DNA of 64,000 nucleotides. Origin: Theristus sp. LFF4_11 (Eukaryota > Nematoda > Chromadorea > Monhysterida > Xyalidae). The stretch spans positions 1-64,000 of the forward strand of contig JASANC010001287.1 of the NCBI GenBank assembly GCA_030248135.1. The letters run 5' to 3'. The notes beneath the pieces were generated by a model. The model was not told where the DNA came from. It saw nothing but the letters and a program-made list of their open reading frames with translations, and searched no databases. Below are positions 52,258 through 56,003 of this stretch, in pieces; position 1 is the first letter of the stretch, and the number at the start of each line of letters is the position of its first letter. A program made the translations under genes and the position numbers.

Positions 52258-54717
52258 AGCGAATACCTTGACATCCCTGGCGCCAGCAGTCGCCTGACTT
52301 GCCGTCGTCGGTGTCTCCACATCCGCCGACGCACCGCCAGCGGCGCCCAGTGGCGCGCTCTCGTCCAGGTCGCCCGGCGCCTTTGCCAGTTTCATCGCGG
52401 CGGTGCAACCACCGTCGGCCGCGATCGGCGACAGACAAAAGTCGTACAACGCAGCCAGCGGGTCAGAAGCGGCCGACGAGACGATTGCGGTTGGCGTTGT
52501 TGTGCTCGACGCTGATTGGCCGGCGCCGCTGCCTGCAGTTGTTTTGCAATTGGTAAACTGAGAAACTGGTCTTTAATATTATCACGAACAAACAAACTAA
52601 AGTCAAAGTCAAAAATTATTATTGATTACGGATTCAAATGACGATTATTTATTGATTGGTTAATCAAGATCCCGTAAAAAACCAAAAATCCCCGACCACT
52701 GCTGGTGCGCTGTCGGCTGGCGCTTGCCGCGCGATGGTGGCTGATCGGCGAGCCGGTGACGCCGGCGGCGGCGTTTGTTGCCGCCGATTCGGACAAACTG
52801 TCGCTGTGCGCTTGCGAGGCGTCCGATTTGTCGTCTGCAAAATTCGGGGCCGAAATTGAAATCCATTCATCCATGCGTGTTATTTTGCGAAAAGCAGGAC
52901 ACACAACTCCGGTGAAGACCGTGGGACCATCATATGATCACGGAGACCGATTAGAAATTAAGAAAAACTGCACAAAAATATCGATTTCTGAAACGATATT
53001 TCAATTCAGTTAAGTCATTTCAACGCAAAAAATTGACTCTAGAAGTCATCCAAATCGAAAAACATGGAGTACGTCGGTCAAAATGACCAAATAATGACAT
53101 GTACCTAAGCACACAAAGAAGTTGGGAAGAAAATTTGGTTTGAACTTTCAAAAAATTATGCCATAAATCGAATTTTCAGAGCAAAGTAGAAGAAAAATTT
53201 TTCAAATTTTTTTTTAAGTTTGAAAAAAAAAATCCAAATTTTTTTTTTATTAACGAAAAAAAAATATAAAAAAAATTTTTTTTTTCAAAGCCCCTAACCC
53301 TACCCATACCCACAATTGTGCAGCATGGTACAACGAGTTTTGAAGTGGCCTCTGAGAGAAACTGTCGTTACGCATCAAAAAAAAAACATTTGAAGTCTAG
53401 AAAAGTCTGCCAAATACAGCCGATCAACCAGCTCAGCATCACGATATGAAACTGCTGTCAAAAAGTTGAATCTTCTTGAGCAAAAAACCACCAACGTCCA
53501 ATGGTGCTGCGGATGTGCGGCGGCAGCTGCGAGGATTTCATGCGTGCCGCGAGCGTGATGATGTCTGAGCGCGGCAGACAGCCGTGCGCGCTGCACAGAC
53601 ACTTCACGAGCAGCACCAGTTGACCCTGTGTGAGTTTGCTGGGCATTTTTCCATAAAATCACGTTTCTTTGCGACTTGTTTCCGATTTGTACAAAAAAGT
53701 TGCAGCCAGCAGGCAAATCGAGCGCATTGCACCGGCGAGTGTTTTGGAGGTCAGCGAAAAACGAGGAATATGCGCCGCCACTGGCTGACGGAAAATTACG
53801 AGACGTACAGGGTGTGACACCACACGCCACAACGCAGTGGCGGCCATGAACCAGCTGCTAACTTTTTTCAAACTTCACTGCTTTCAAATCCAACATCTTT
53901 TTTTGACTTTCGGTAAATTTAACGAACCGGTCCAATAACTGAATTCGGCTGTGAAATGTCCAGCTTCTTCAGCACGTACTCGGTGAGAATACGGGAAGCC
54001 GCAGTGAACGTCGACCACTGCCATCGGCTTGCTGAAAAAAGCACGAAAATAAAACCTCGAAAAAGCGAGAAAAACGATTTACTATTTGACTGCGATCAAA
54101 TTGAGTGAGCTGTTGTTGTACCGCATGCGCCTTCAAGTCGATTTTTCTTGGTTATTCAGTCAAAAGTGTTTGATAAACGTAGGGAGTAATTGAAACTGAA
54201 CAGTGCGAAAAGATCAATGAAAAACCAAGTCTCTACTGTACCGTTTTCAATGTTGACGCTGATGAAATGAATCGACAAGCCGACGACCGATGAATAGAAC
54301 GGCGCGTATTCAACGCTGTGGTTCATTAGCTCTTGCTGGCTGCAAATTGAATGAAAAGGTTGTTTATCAGTTCAGCTTGTGATGTTCAGGACATAGGTTG
54401 ACTAAAATTTTGAACGACACAAATATTACACGCAAGTCCGTGTCCGTCATAACATTTTTCTCTGCTTTCTTCAATGAATGAATGAGACGCAAAAACTTGG
54501 GAATGAGAAACAAAAAATCACTTTCGTACATAAAACTGATGGTGAATAAGAAAGAAAAACCAATGATGTGAGAATAGCAAATAAGCTGCTGAAAAACCAC
54601 CAAGAAAGACCAAACCAACCAGTTGATGATCGTGCGCGCCAACTTCAACAGCTCCGACGACGCCGCGTTGCCGTACGCAGCCGCGAGTAACGGACGCACG
54701 GAAGCGCCCCAATCCAT
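1663..54717 (-). CDS. UBR4: E3 ubiquitin-protein ligase UBR4 (calossin/Pushover), 90 exons, C-terminus outside window
   Basis: UBR4 is a very large cytosolic ubiquitin ligase that binds N-degrons through its UBR box and works with calmodulin and KCMF1 in protein quality control (family knowledge). The gene starts at ATG 54717-54715 with the family N-terminus ([10 protein letters not shown]) and can be followed in order to CYGC in exon 90. Ninety exons chain without phase error, giving 4,754 codons. Exons are listed by block in the next entries. Landmarks: UBR box about residues 2050-2112; UIM-like helix about 3490-3505; CLVCNNPE about 4290; CPRC/CGNCG zinc cluster about 4400-4490. Human UBR4 has 5,183 residues and its UBR box begins near 1656, so this protein is longer upstream, mainly through low-complexity inserts (Q, N, S/T, acidic runs). 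The C-terminal hemiRING/UZI catalytic module is absent from the window. No in-frame stop or frameshift was found. Individual boundaries are hand-called; identity is near certain. Confidence 0.95.
2190..2345. mobile_element. MITE family A copy (CCAAT-ended foldback), UBR4 intron
   Basis: Imperfect inverted repeat: left end has CAGCTGATTTGGCTGG and CACGTGATGCATG, right end has CATCACCAACCAATCAGCTG. Shared family features are outer TACAGT..AACT-type ends, inner CAACTAGCTGATTGGTTGG ends, a CACGTGATGCAT segment and a CTCCGCCTC middle. It lies in the intron between exons 88 and 89. Confidence 0.6.
2645..2880. mobile_element. MITE family F copy with CAAACGTGTCC-type inverted ends
   Basis: Left CAAACGTGCCCCACTGAAAT then GACGTCAT; right AATGACGTCATTTTAGTCCG then GACACGTTTG, an inverted pair of about 28 bases. 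A second copy, over 85 percent similar by eye, is at 62962-63195 in the same orientation. Each contains two TGACGTCA palindromes (CRE-like). Confidence 0.75.
3666..5331 (-). CDS. UBR4: UBR4 exons 82-86: cysteine-rich zinc-binding region
   Basis: Exons: 5241-5331, 4784-4977, 4401-4640, 3995-4133, 3666-3788. In order they read [83 protein letters not shown], and [16 protein letters not shown]. These are almost the human sequence, and the CxxC pairs (CPRC, CGNCG, CHKC, CNSCG) are intact, so metal binding is expected. The Arg and Lys codons split across junctions exactly as the phases require. The intron 4134-4400 contains a decayed copy of part of exon 84. Confidence 0.95.
3850..4000. mobile_element. 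MITE family A copy, UBR4 intron
   Basis: Clear foldback: CAACTAGCTGATTGGTTGG and GATCACGTGATGCATG on the left; GCATGCATCACGTGATCAC and CAACCAATCAGCAGC on the right. The right end abuts the donor of exon 85. Confidence 0.7.
4205..4302 (-). pseudogene. Decayed partial copy of UBR4 exon 84 inside the adjacent intron
   Basis: On the minus strand this intronic stretch reads [16 protein letters not shown], then after a small deletion a frame reading [14 protein letters not shown]. It parallels exon 84 ([35 protein letters not shown]). A 27-base core (4209-4235 versus 4443-4469) differs at about one position. The copy has lost codons between the two halves and has a frame change and stop (TAA after GCATTG), and no good splice sites. 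It looks like a local tandem duplication now decayed. Gene conversion could explain why the GC-rich core stays similar. Confidence 0.75.
5654..9991 (-). CDS. UBR4: UBR4 exons 72-81: late scaffold before the zinc clusters
   Basis: Exons: 9757-9991, 9190-9426, 8751-9017, 8230-8310, 8031-8078, 7262-7477, 6849-6960, 6521-6651, 6024-6214, 5654-5884. [20 protein letters not shown] and [12 protein letters not shown] match human MSPFFLRQYVKGHAADVFEA and [32 protein letters not shown] matches human PFVRRQVRKLLLFICGSKEK, and [14 protein letters not shown] plus [20 protein letters not shown] matches human VRWQAHCLTLHIYR and WPELPAYGRKAAQFVDLLGY. Exon 76 is only 48 bases. Phases agree at each junction. 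Confidence 0.93.
7525..7685. mobile_element. MITE family A copy, UBR4 intron
   Basis: Near-complete copy with outer ends ATACAGTCAAACTC and GAGTTGGACTGTAT in inverted orientation, inner ATTGGTTGGTGATCA and TGATCGATCACCAACC, and the CTCCGCCTC middle. It gives the best view of the outer terminal repeat. Confidence 0.75.
9070..9165. repeat. Interspersed repeat family C, UBR4 intron
   Basis: Contains TTTACCTATCTATGCGCGCC then TTGAGTCTCGGAACC. The same phrase, in either orientation, recurs at about 25015-25160, 28515-28650, 32820-32935 and 37030-37170, next to a GCGGGAATTCAAAAT segment and GTGATCCGAGTC. Probably a short transposon family about 130 bases long; exact ends were not resolved. Confidence 0.6.
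10371..14082 (-). CDS. UBR4: UBR4 exons 63-71: acidic, Gln/Asn-rich region with UIM-like helix
   Basis: Exons: 13829-14082, 13258-13387, 12996-13105, 12470-12614, 12106-12312, 11781-11869, 11179-11479, 10746-10829, 10371-10515. Exon 68 carries [17 protein letters not shown], matching human [16 protein letters not shown] and resembling a ubiquitin-interacting motif. Exon 69 has a run of about ten Asn (pure GTT/GTC repeats on the plus strand) and ends [10 protein letters not shown], as human LSDTTASAPASDDEG. Exon 66 has ten Gln then a long Asp/Glu tract that continues into exon 67. These tracts are likely disordered. For exon 63 the donor could lie further downstream, adding a short [12 protein letters not shown] tail. 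Confidence 0.86.
10875..11025. mobile_element. MITE family A copy, UBR4 intron
   Basis: Outer TACAGTCCAACTAGCTGACT and inverted AGCTGGACTGG-type end; contains CACGTGATGCATG, CTCCGCCTCCGCAGC and CAACCAATCAGCTAG. It lies in the intron between exons 69 and 70. Confidence 0.7.
11974..12070. mobile_element. MITE family B copy (ATTCATGAA-ended palindrome), UBR4 intron
   Basis: About 97 bases, palindromic: GCATTCATGAAGCA and TTTAGTGACCGCG on the left; GCGTCACTAAA and TGCTTCATGAATGC on the right. The second copy is at 37532-37632. The ends resemble those of the GC-rich arrays at 15460, 17520 and 59775 (ATTCATGAA then GGCCTTAA). Confidence 0.75.
14100..15215. mobile_element. Element with inverted terminal arrays of GGGCCGGAAATGNGTG
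   Basis: Left array 14100-14290 and right array 15030-15215 are built from about 16-base units (CGGCCCACYCATTWCC on one side, GGGCCGGAAATGNGTG on the other) and are inverted relative to each other. Both inner ends read toward GGGCTGGGCCGGTAATG. The central part and right array (about 14505-15215) recur at 47230-47930. Short open frames through the arrays are only translated repeats. Confidence 0.7.
15290..15460 (-). mobile_element. tRNA-derived SINE-like copy (minus orientation)
   Basis: The reverse complement shows a box-B-like GGGGATCGAGACCCGCC, then CACTTAATGACA, AAGCTCGATGGGCGCCC, CGTACGCTTCTCTGGGTTAG and AACATCGCCTGAAGTCA. The copy at 24610-24800 has the same order; a head-less fragment is at 34885-34970. 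Confidence 0.6.
15460..15800. repeat. GC-rich palindromic array (GCGCGCTGAAGCGCGCTGA units)
   Basis: Multiple units of GCGCTGAAGCGCGCTGA separated by CATTCACGAACGCGCGC and GAAGCTGCGTCAGCCGCTGC, ending GATGTCCGGACATCAAA. The array at 17515-17875 is the same material inverted, so the two flank the minisatellite region as a large inverted pair. Confidence 0.75.
16225..16890. repeat. 19-bp minisatellite, about 35 copies
   Basis: Unit GTGGTGCACAGCCCTCAAA repeated head to tail. The only common variation is CCC to TCC at one position, plus an A variant in the first two units. Because 19 is not a multiple of three, each frame reads the same 19-residue pattern ([19 protein letters not shown]); no stop occurs in the three plus frames. 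It is in a UBR4 intron, antisense to this plus-strand reading, so it is taken as non-coding. Confidence 0.95.
17255..17345 (+). other. tRNA-like (Asp-like) relic or SINE head
   Basis: TAGTGCAGTGG fits box A and GTTCGAAAC fits box B. The middle TGTGCCTGTCAGCACA can fold as an anticodon arm resembling tRNA-Asp (GTC). The acceptor stem does not close, so this is not called a functional tRNA gene. Confidence 0.5.
17515..17875. repeat. Inverted GC-rich palindromic array
   Basis: Three units each with AGCCGCAGCGGCTGACGCAG, TTCATTCATGATGAAGC, CGCGCTTCAGCGCGCTTCAG and GCGCGTTCGTGAATGG, ending TTGCATGAATGGGCCTTAAC. Opposite orientation to 15460-15800. Confidence 0.75.
17910..20260 (-). CDS. UBR4: UBR4 exons 57-62: RWFD-containing conserved block
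   Basis: Exons: 20076-20260, 19723-19788, 19439-19672, 18962-19197, 18395-18526, 17910-18078. [26 protein letters not shown] and [16 protein letters not shown] match human APSYIEIFGRT, SRSRWFDFPFTREE and VKIYGKTKEQFGWPDE. In exon 57 the donor is set at AAAT|GTGAGC rather than further on, because this makes [12 protein letters not shown] follow directly as in human FIGASVDPAG. Exon 58 is only 66 bases. The intron after exon 62 is 3.8 kb and holds the 19-bp minisatellite. Confidence 0.88.
20632..24159 (-). CDS. UBR4: UBR4 exons 50-56: conserved central domain
   Basis: Exons: 23969-24159, 23492-23600, 23049-23127, 22254-22524, 21453-21633, 21094-21233, 20632-20753. Conserved blocks: [73 protein letters not shown] (human LCEDGSLRIY), [20 protein letters not shown] (human FPIDFFEHNQQLTDVEFGGN), and [14 protein letters not shown]. 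Exon 52 is short and ends AA, which joins exon 53 to form a Lys codon; this resolved an apparent phase problem. Exon 54 contains a CCAATCAG word inside coding sequence. Confidence 0.9.
23700..23830. mobile_element. MITE family A copy, UBR4 intron
   Basis: Foldback with TTAGCTGATTGGTTGGT on the left and ACCAACCAATCAGCTAA on the right, a perfect 17-base inverted pair, around a shortened middle. It lies in the intron between exons 50 and 51. Confidence 0.7.
24340..24515. mobile_element. Divergent MITE family A copy, UBR4 intron
   Basis: Ends resemble GCCGAACTGTA and TTCGACTGTATG; the interior has CTGATTGGCTGC, CACCAATCA and CAACCAATCAATCGG. A related divergent copy is at 47935-48075. Assigned by similarity of ends only. 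Confidence 0.45.
24610..24800 (+). mobile_element. tRNA-derived SINE-like copy
   Basis: tRNA-like head (GTGGTAGCGCGTAGACTC, then GGGGATCGAGCCCCGCC as T-arm/box B), followed by a body with CTCGATGGGCGCCCCAC, CACGCTTTTCTGGGTCAG and CATCGCCTAAAATCATCG. This is the best-preserved member; it lies in the intron between exons 49 and 50. Confidence 0.65.
24840..29456 (-). CDS. UBR4: UBR4 exons 43-49: post-UBR-box linker and propeller-like region
   Basis: Exons: 29103-29456, 28778-28951, 27895-28074, 25855-25959, 25627-25707, 25332-25424, 24840-24990. Exon 43 begins ALVKRT, exactly as human follows the UBR box, then a long Ala/Ser/Arg-rich insert. Later blocks are [34 protein letters not shown] (human CGLKDCHVLTFSSSG), [12 protein letters not shown], and [18 protein letters not shown] (human LAIVTADFVKIYDLCVDA). 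The alternating short strands and turns look like beta-propeller blades; that fold assignment is inferred. For exon 46 I chose the donor that keeps phase (ACT|GTGCGT) over a nearby GT four bases downstream. Confidence 0.88.
25015..25160. repeat. Interspersed repeat family C, UBR4 intron
   Basis: GCGCGCATATAGATAGGTGA, then GACGCGGGAATTCAAAATGG and an inverted CCATTTTGAACTGCCGC end. The inverted AATTCAAAAT/ATTTTGAA pair suggests a foldback. Confidence 0.6.
25960..27894. other. 1.9-kb AT-rich UBR4 intron (between exons 45 and 46)
   Basis: No exon found. Mostly AT-rich unique-looking sequence. Its left part has one CTGATTGG word (about 26008); the right end (27755-27890) is a simple repeat of CAATCAAC/CAACCAAT units. 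Confidence 0.65.
27755..27890. repeat. CAAC/CAAT-type simple repeat
   Basis: Degenerate run of CAATCAAC, CAACCAAC and CATTCAAT units ending a few bases from the exon 45 donor. On the sense (minus) strand it is GT/GA-rich, directly downstream of the splice donor. Confidence 0.8.
28515..28650. repeat. Interspersed repeat family C, UBR4 intron
   Basis: CATAGATAGGTAAACGGTAG, GACGCGGGAATTCAAAATTG, GTGATCCGAGTC and an inverted GACTTTGAATTACC end. Intron between exons 44 and 45. Confidence 0.6.
28956..29050 (+). other. tRNA-like segment (Asp-like) in UBR4 intron
   Basis: TGGTTCAGTGGGCGGAGGC (D-arm/box A-like), CACTGCCGTCATAGGTG (anticodon-arm-like, GTC) and GGCGGTTCGAATCCCGCC (T arm with box B GTTCGAATC). 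The 5' acceptor strand does not pair, and U33 and the T-loop length are irregular. Likely a SINE head or tRNA pseudogene. A weaker one, with box B GTTCGAACC, is at 42693-42770. Confidence 0.5.
29920..30535 (-). CDS. UBR4: UBR4 exons 41-42: UBR-box N-recognin zinc finger
   Basis: Exons 30427-30535 and 29920-30064. Exon 41 is acidic, then reads [18 protein letters not shown]; exon 42 continues [20 protein letters not shown] and [20 protein letters not shown]. This is nearly the human UBR4 box, with every Cys/His zinc ligand of the CxxC, CxxC, CHxxH and CxCG pattern present. In the N-degron pathway the UBR box binds basic N-terminal residues of substrates. The junction splits the Trp codon (TG|G), confirming the splice. 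This is the single strongest identifier of the gene. Confidence 0.96.
30859..35343 (-). CDS. UBR4: UBR4 exons 32-40: scaffold immediately before the UBR box
   Basis: Exons: 35210-35343, 34672-34772, 34197-34304, 33677-33895, 33069-33174, 32578-32736, 32056-32206, 31385-31668, 30859-31019. Landmarks: [31 protein letters not shown], an 11-residue poly-Gln in exon 35, [30 protein letters not shown], and [18 protein letters not shown]. In exon 36 only the frame reading [15 protein letters not shown] joins both neighbours in phase, which decides between two open frames. Exon 40 is Ser/Thr-rich and acidic, as in other UBR4 proteins just before the UBR box. Confidence 0.8.
32820..32935. repeat. Interspersed repeat family C, UBR4 intron
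   Basis: GCGAGACTCAATGCGCGCAT, AGGTAAACAGTTTCATG, GGGAATTCACAATTGGCAAA and GTGATCCGAGTCGG. Intron between exons 36 and 37. Confidence 0.6.
34885..34970 (+). mobile_element. SINE-like body fragment
   Basis: TACGCTTTTCTGGGTTAGCC, AACATCGCCTAAAATCACCG and CGTTCGTTCGTTCG match the body of the copy at 24610-24800; the tRNA-like head is absent. Confidence 0.55.
35344..37206. other. 1.9-kb UBR4 intron (between exons 31 and 32)
   Basis: No exon supported on either strand. AT-rich, with several CCAATCAG/CTGATTGG words (about 35490, 35523, 35924, 36792), and a family C repeat at its right end. Confidence 0.6.
37030..37170. repeat. Interspersed repeat family C, UBR4 intron
   Basis: Full-looking copy in reverse orientation: GGCAATTCAAAATAGCC, GCGCTCGGATCAC, TTTGAATTGCCGC, GTTTACCTGTCTATGCGCGC and TTGAGTCTCGGAACC. 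Confidence 0.65.
37207..44690 (-). CDS. UBR4: UBR4 exons 17-31: helical-repeat scaffold
   Basis: Exons: 44534-44690, 44113-44207, 43752-43870, 43225-43397, 42843-42984, 42564-42663, 41878-42136, 41447-41652, 41073-41279, 40655-40792, 40073-40254, 39374-39668, 38314-38557, 37875-37974, 37207-37300. Recognisable blocks are [18 protein letters not shown] (human WPLYIHPQSLSVLSRLLL), [18 protein letters not shown] (human LNVEHLQMLLLIFHN), [41 protein letters not shown] and [13 protein letters not shown]. The Q-run in exon 23 and the Ser/Thr/Asn-rich parts of exons 28-29 are inserts relative to human. Phases are consistent throughout. Confidence 0.85.
37340..37500. mobile_element. MITE family A copy, UBR4 intron
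   Basis: Outer CAGTGTAACTCTATAACATA versus inverted ATGTTATTGAGTTACTG; CAACTAGCTGACTGG on one side and CATCACGTGACCACCAACCA on the other. It lies just upstream of UBR4 exon 31. Confidence 0.7.
37532..37632. mobile_element. MITE family B copy, UBR4 intron
   Basis: Same palindrome as 11974-12070: TAAGGGGCACTCACGAAGCA left, TGCTTCATGAATGCCACTTA right, with TTAGTGACCGCG and CGCGTCACTAAA inside. It sits about 30 bases from a family A element. Confidence 0.75.
39745..39880. mobile_element. MITE family A copy, UBR4 intron
   Basis: Outer ACAGTCGAGTCGAAAT and inverted CAGTTCGACTGTAT, with GTGATTGGTTAGTGATC, CGACGCATGC and GGCGGAGTC inside. Intron between exons 27 and 28. Confidence 0.6.
45020..45480. 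repeat. About 175-bp tandem repeat, three copies
   Basis: Landmark TTTCCTGGGGTAATTTCATC at 45065 recurs at about 45240 (TTTCCTAGGGTAATTTCATC) and, more diverged, about 45410. Between them are TTTTTGCCCCGACC and GAAAGTTCGCAG. Downstream to 46110 a second degenerate repeat has CTGAATCGTGACGATTT three times. Confidence 0.75.
46186..47222. mobile_element. DNA-transposon-like element, about 1.03 kb, 135-bp terminal inverted repeats
   Basis: The left end from TCTAAAAATGCGTGAGACGC through GGTCATATTTTTGCGCCG is repeated in reverse complement at the right end (from GGCGCAAAAATATGACTC to GCATTTTTAGA). Terminal repeats are about 135 bases with few mismatches. Flanking TA on both sides is consistent with a Tc1/mariner-type target, but TA is too short to be decisive. 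No transposase frame inside, so non-autonomous. Confidence 0.8.
47230..47930. mobile_element. Second, left-truncated copy of the GGGCCGGAAATG element
   Basis: About 700 bases nearly identical to 14505-15215, starting TTGTTCCGATTGATTTAGCA and ending in the same array of GGGCCGGAAATG units then GGACGCAAATGAACGCACGC. The left inverted array is missing. It abuts the right end of the element at 46186-47222. Confidence 0.75.
48120..52834 (-). CDS. UBR4: UBR4 exons 6-16: low-complexity insert then helical-repeat region
   Basis: Exons: 52697-52834, 52267-52532, 51595-51836, 51086-51196, 50578-50683, 50237-50299, 49979-50061, 49575-49662, 49290-49412, 48584-48827, 48120-48271. Family-like blocks are [38 protein letters not shown]-like [14 protein letters not shown], and the Pro/Ser/Thr-rich stretch after [12 protein letters not shown], followed by [13 protein letters not shown] (human EPILGQWFEETI). 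Exons 6-7 (SER/ALA-rich) and 15 are poorly conserved linkers. All junction phases agree. Exon 16 is followed by a 3.4-kb intron full of mobile elements. Confidence 0.83.
53496..54717 (-). CDS. UBR4: UBR4 exons 1-5: start codon and N-terminal armadillo-like region
   Basis: Exons (5' to 3' of the gene): 54620-54717, 54430-54535, 54242-54335, 53928-54031, 53496-53625. The start is chosen because [16 protein letters not shown] lines up with the human N-terminus (WEVAVRPLLSASYS), and the next exons follow it: [17 protein letters not shown], then [20 protein letters not shown], then [15 protein letters not shown] and [16 protein letters not shown]. In the family this is a helical-repeat scaffold. 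Exon 2 uses the acceptor after CACCATCAG, which fixes its phase; exons 3 and 5 each have an alternative acceptor a few codons upstream that breaks phase. No clear TATA box was seen upstream. Confidence 0.85.
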
Positions 54718-55238
54718 CGAGAAAGCCAGTTACACAATTGATGAAAAATCCTATCTTTGATCTTTGAGAGGTTTTTATGTGTGATTTCTTTTCTGCTATC
54801 GGAAATTCTGTTTTGATTCCGATCCGATGGCTCTGAAATAGGGTTGTTAAACAAAAATGAAAATTTTTTTTTTAAAAAAAAAGTGATTAAAAAAAACAAA
54901 AATGCCGATTTTTTTTTTAAATTCGAAAAATTTTCCTCCAATATGCTCTGAAAACCTCAATTTTGGCACAATTTTTCGAAAGTTCAACAAAAATTTTCTT
55001 TGATTATACCTCGTAAATCCTTTAGCAGTCGATTTTGGGCCGTTTTACCGACTGATTTTAGGCTTCGACAACATCTGCGATGAAGTTTTTGAGCGTCCCA
55101 AAGCTTAGCCTACCATTTCCGATGCAGATAAGGTGACGATTCGCCTCGCAGAGCGTCCGATTGTGCTCGCTGCTCCGTTTGCAAGCGCTACGTTGTCTGG
55201 TTGCTGCTTCGTGTCGTGTCGTCGCGACACCATCAGAT

Positions 55239-55803
55239 CAGTACCGTGGGCCCAAAAAAATTTTCGAGGGGGGGTATGGTACCGTGGGGGGTGCCGACCA
55301 AAAAGTGAGGGGGGTCCAACCTATGGTAACGTGGGACCCCCCAGGGGGTCCCATGGGGGGTGCATTTTTTCAAAATTTTCTGTGGGGGGGGTCCGTCCAC
55401 CCCCCCCACCCCCCATGAAATTTTTTCGATTAAATTGGAAGTGAAAAACGGTAAATTTTGATGAAAAATCGTTGTAATTACAATGAAGATGGTCAAGTTA
55501 TCATATATTCAGCTTATATTATGGACTTTATAGACAAAAAATCATGATTTTCGAAAAAAATTGTAGGGTGTGCAGAAAATTTTGGGGGGGGGTGTCCGCC
55601 ACACAAAATTTAATGGGGGGTGGGGGGGGTGTCGGCCAAATTTTCGAGGGGGGGGGGGTGCGATGGGGGGGGGGGGGCCCGGTTTTAGGGGGGGGGGGGG
55701 GGGGTGGCACGGTGCCCCCCCCCCCCCCCCCACCCGACGGTCTCGGGTGCTCTGGGGGGGTGTACCCCCCCCCCCCCCCACCCCCCCCCCGCCCACGGTA
55801 CTG
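55239..55803. mobile_element. hAT-like non-autonomous element with 8-bp target duplication
   Basis: Terminal inverted repeats CAGTACCGTGGGC and GCCCACGGTACTG are flanked on both sides by the identical 8-mer CATCAGAT (55231-55238 and 55804-55811). An 8-bp duplication and CA...TG ends are typical of the hAT superfamily. The interior is a run of G-tracts then C-tracts (up to 16 C at about 55715-55730), with no transposase. Long Gly/Pro frames across it are artefacts of those tracts. Confidence 0.85.
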
Positions 55804-56003
55804 CATCAGATGTGATCGAATTTCAAGGCGGTATGTTTGTCTTCACTTTAGCATTAGCTTAGCTGGGGACAATTAGTGACGTTTTGGAGGTCAAAACACA
55901 AGAAGAGGCATGGTGACGGTTTGGAAAAGGGGTAATTGAGGTCACCAAAACAAAATCTGCAAAGTTCCGCCATACGGGAGTCATTCGGGAGGCGCTTGCA
56001 TAT

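Noticed and set aside
53281..53300. Telomere-like CCCTAACCCTACCC phrase
   Set aside because: Only two units in an AT-rich intron; not an array.
53375..53490. Extension of UBR4 exon 5 beyond its donor ([12 protein letters not shown])
   Set aside because: Continuing the frame leads to non-conserved sequence; the GTTGGTGG donor at 53495-53494 joins exon 6 in phase.
55528..55876. Gly/Pro-rich open frames on both strands
   Set aside because: They come from G- and C-tracts inside a hAT-like element with clear inverted ends and target duplication.
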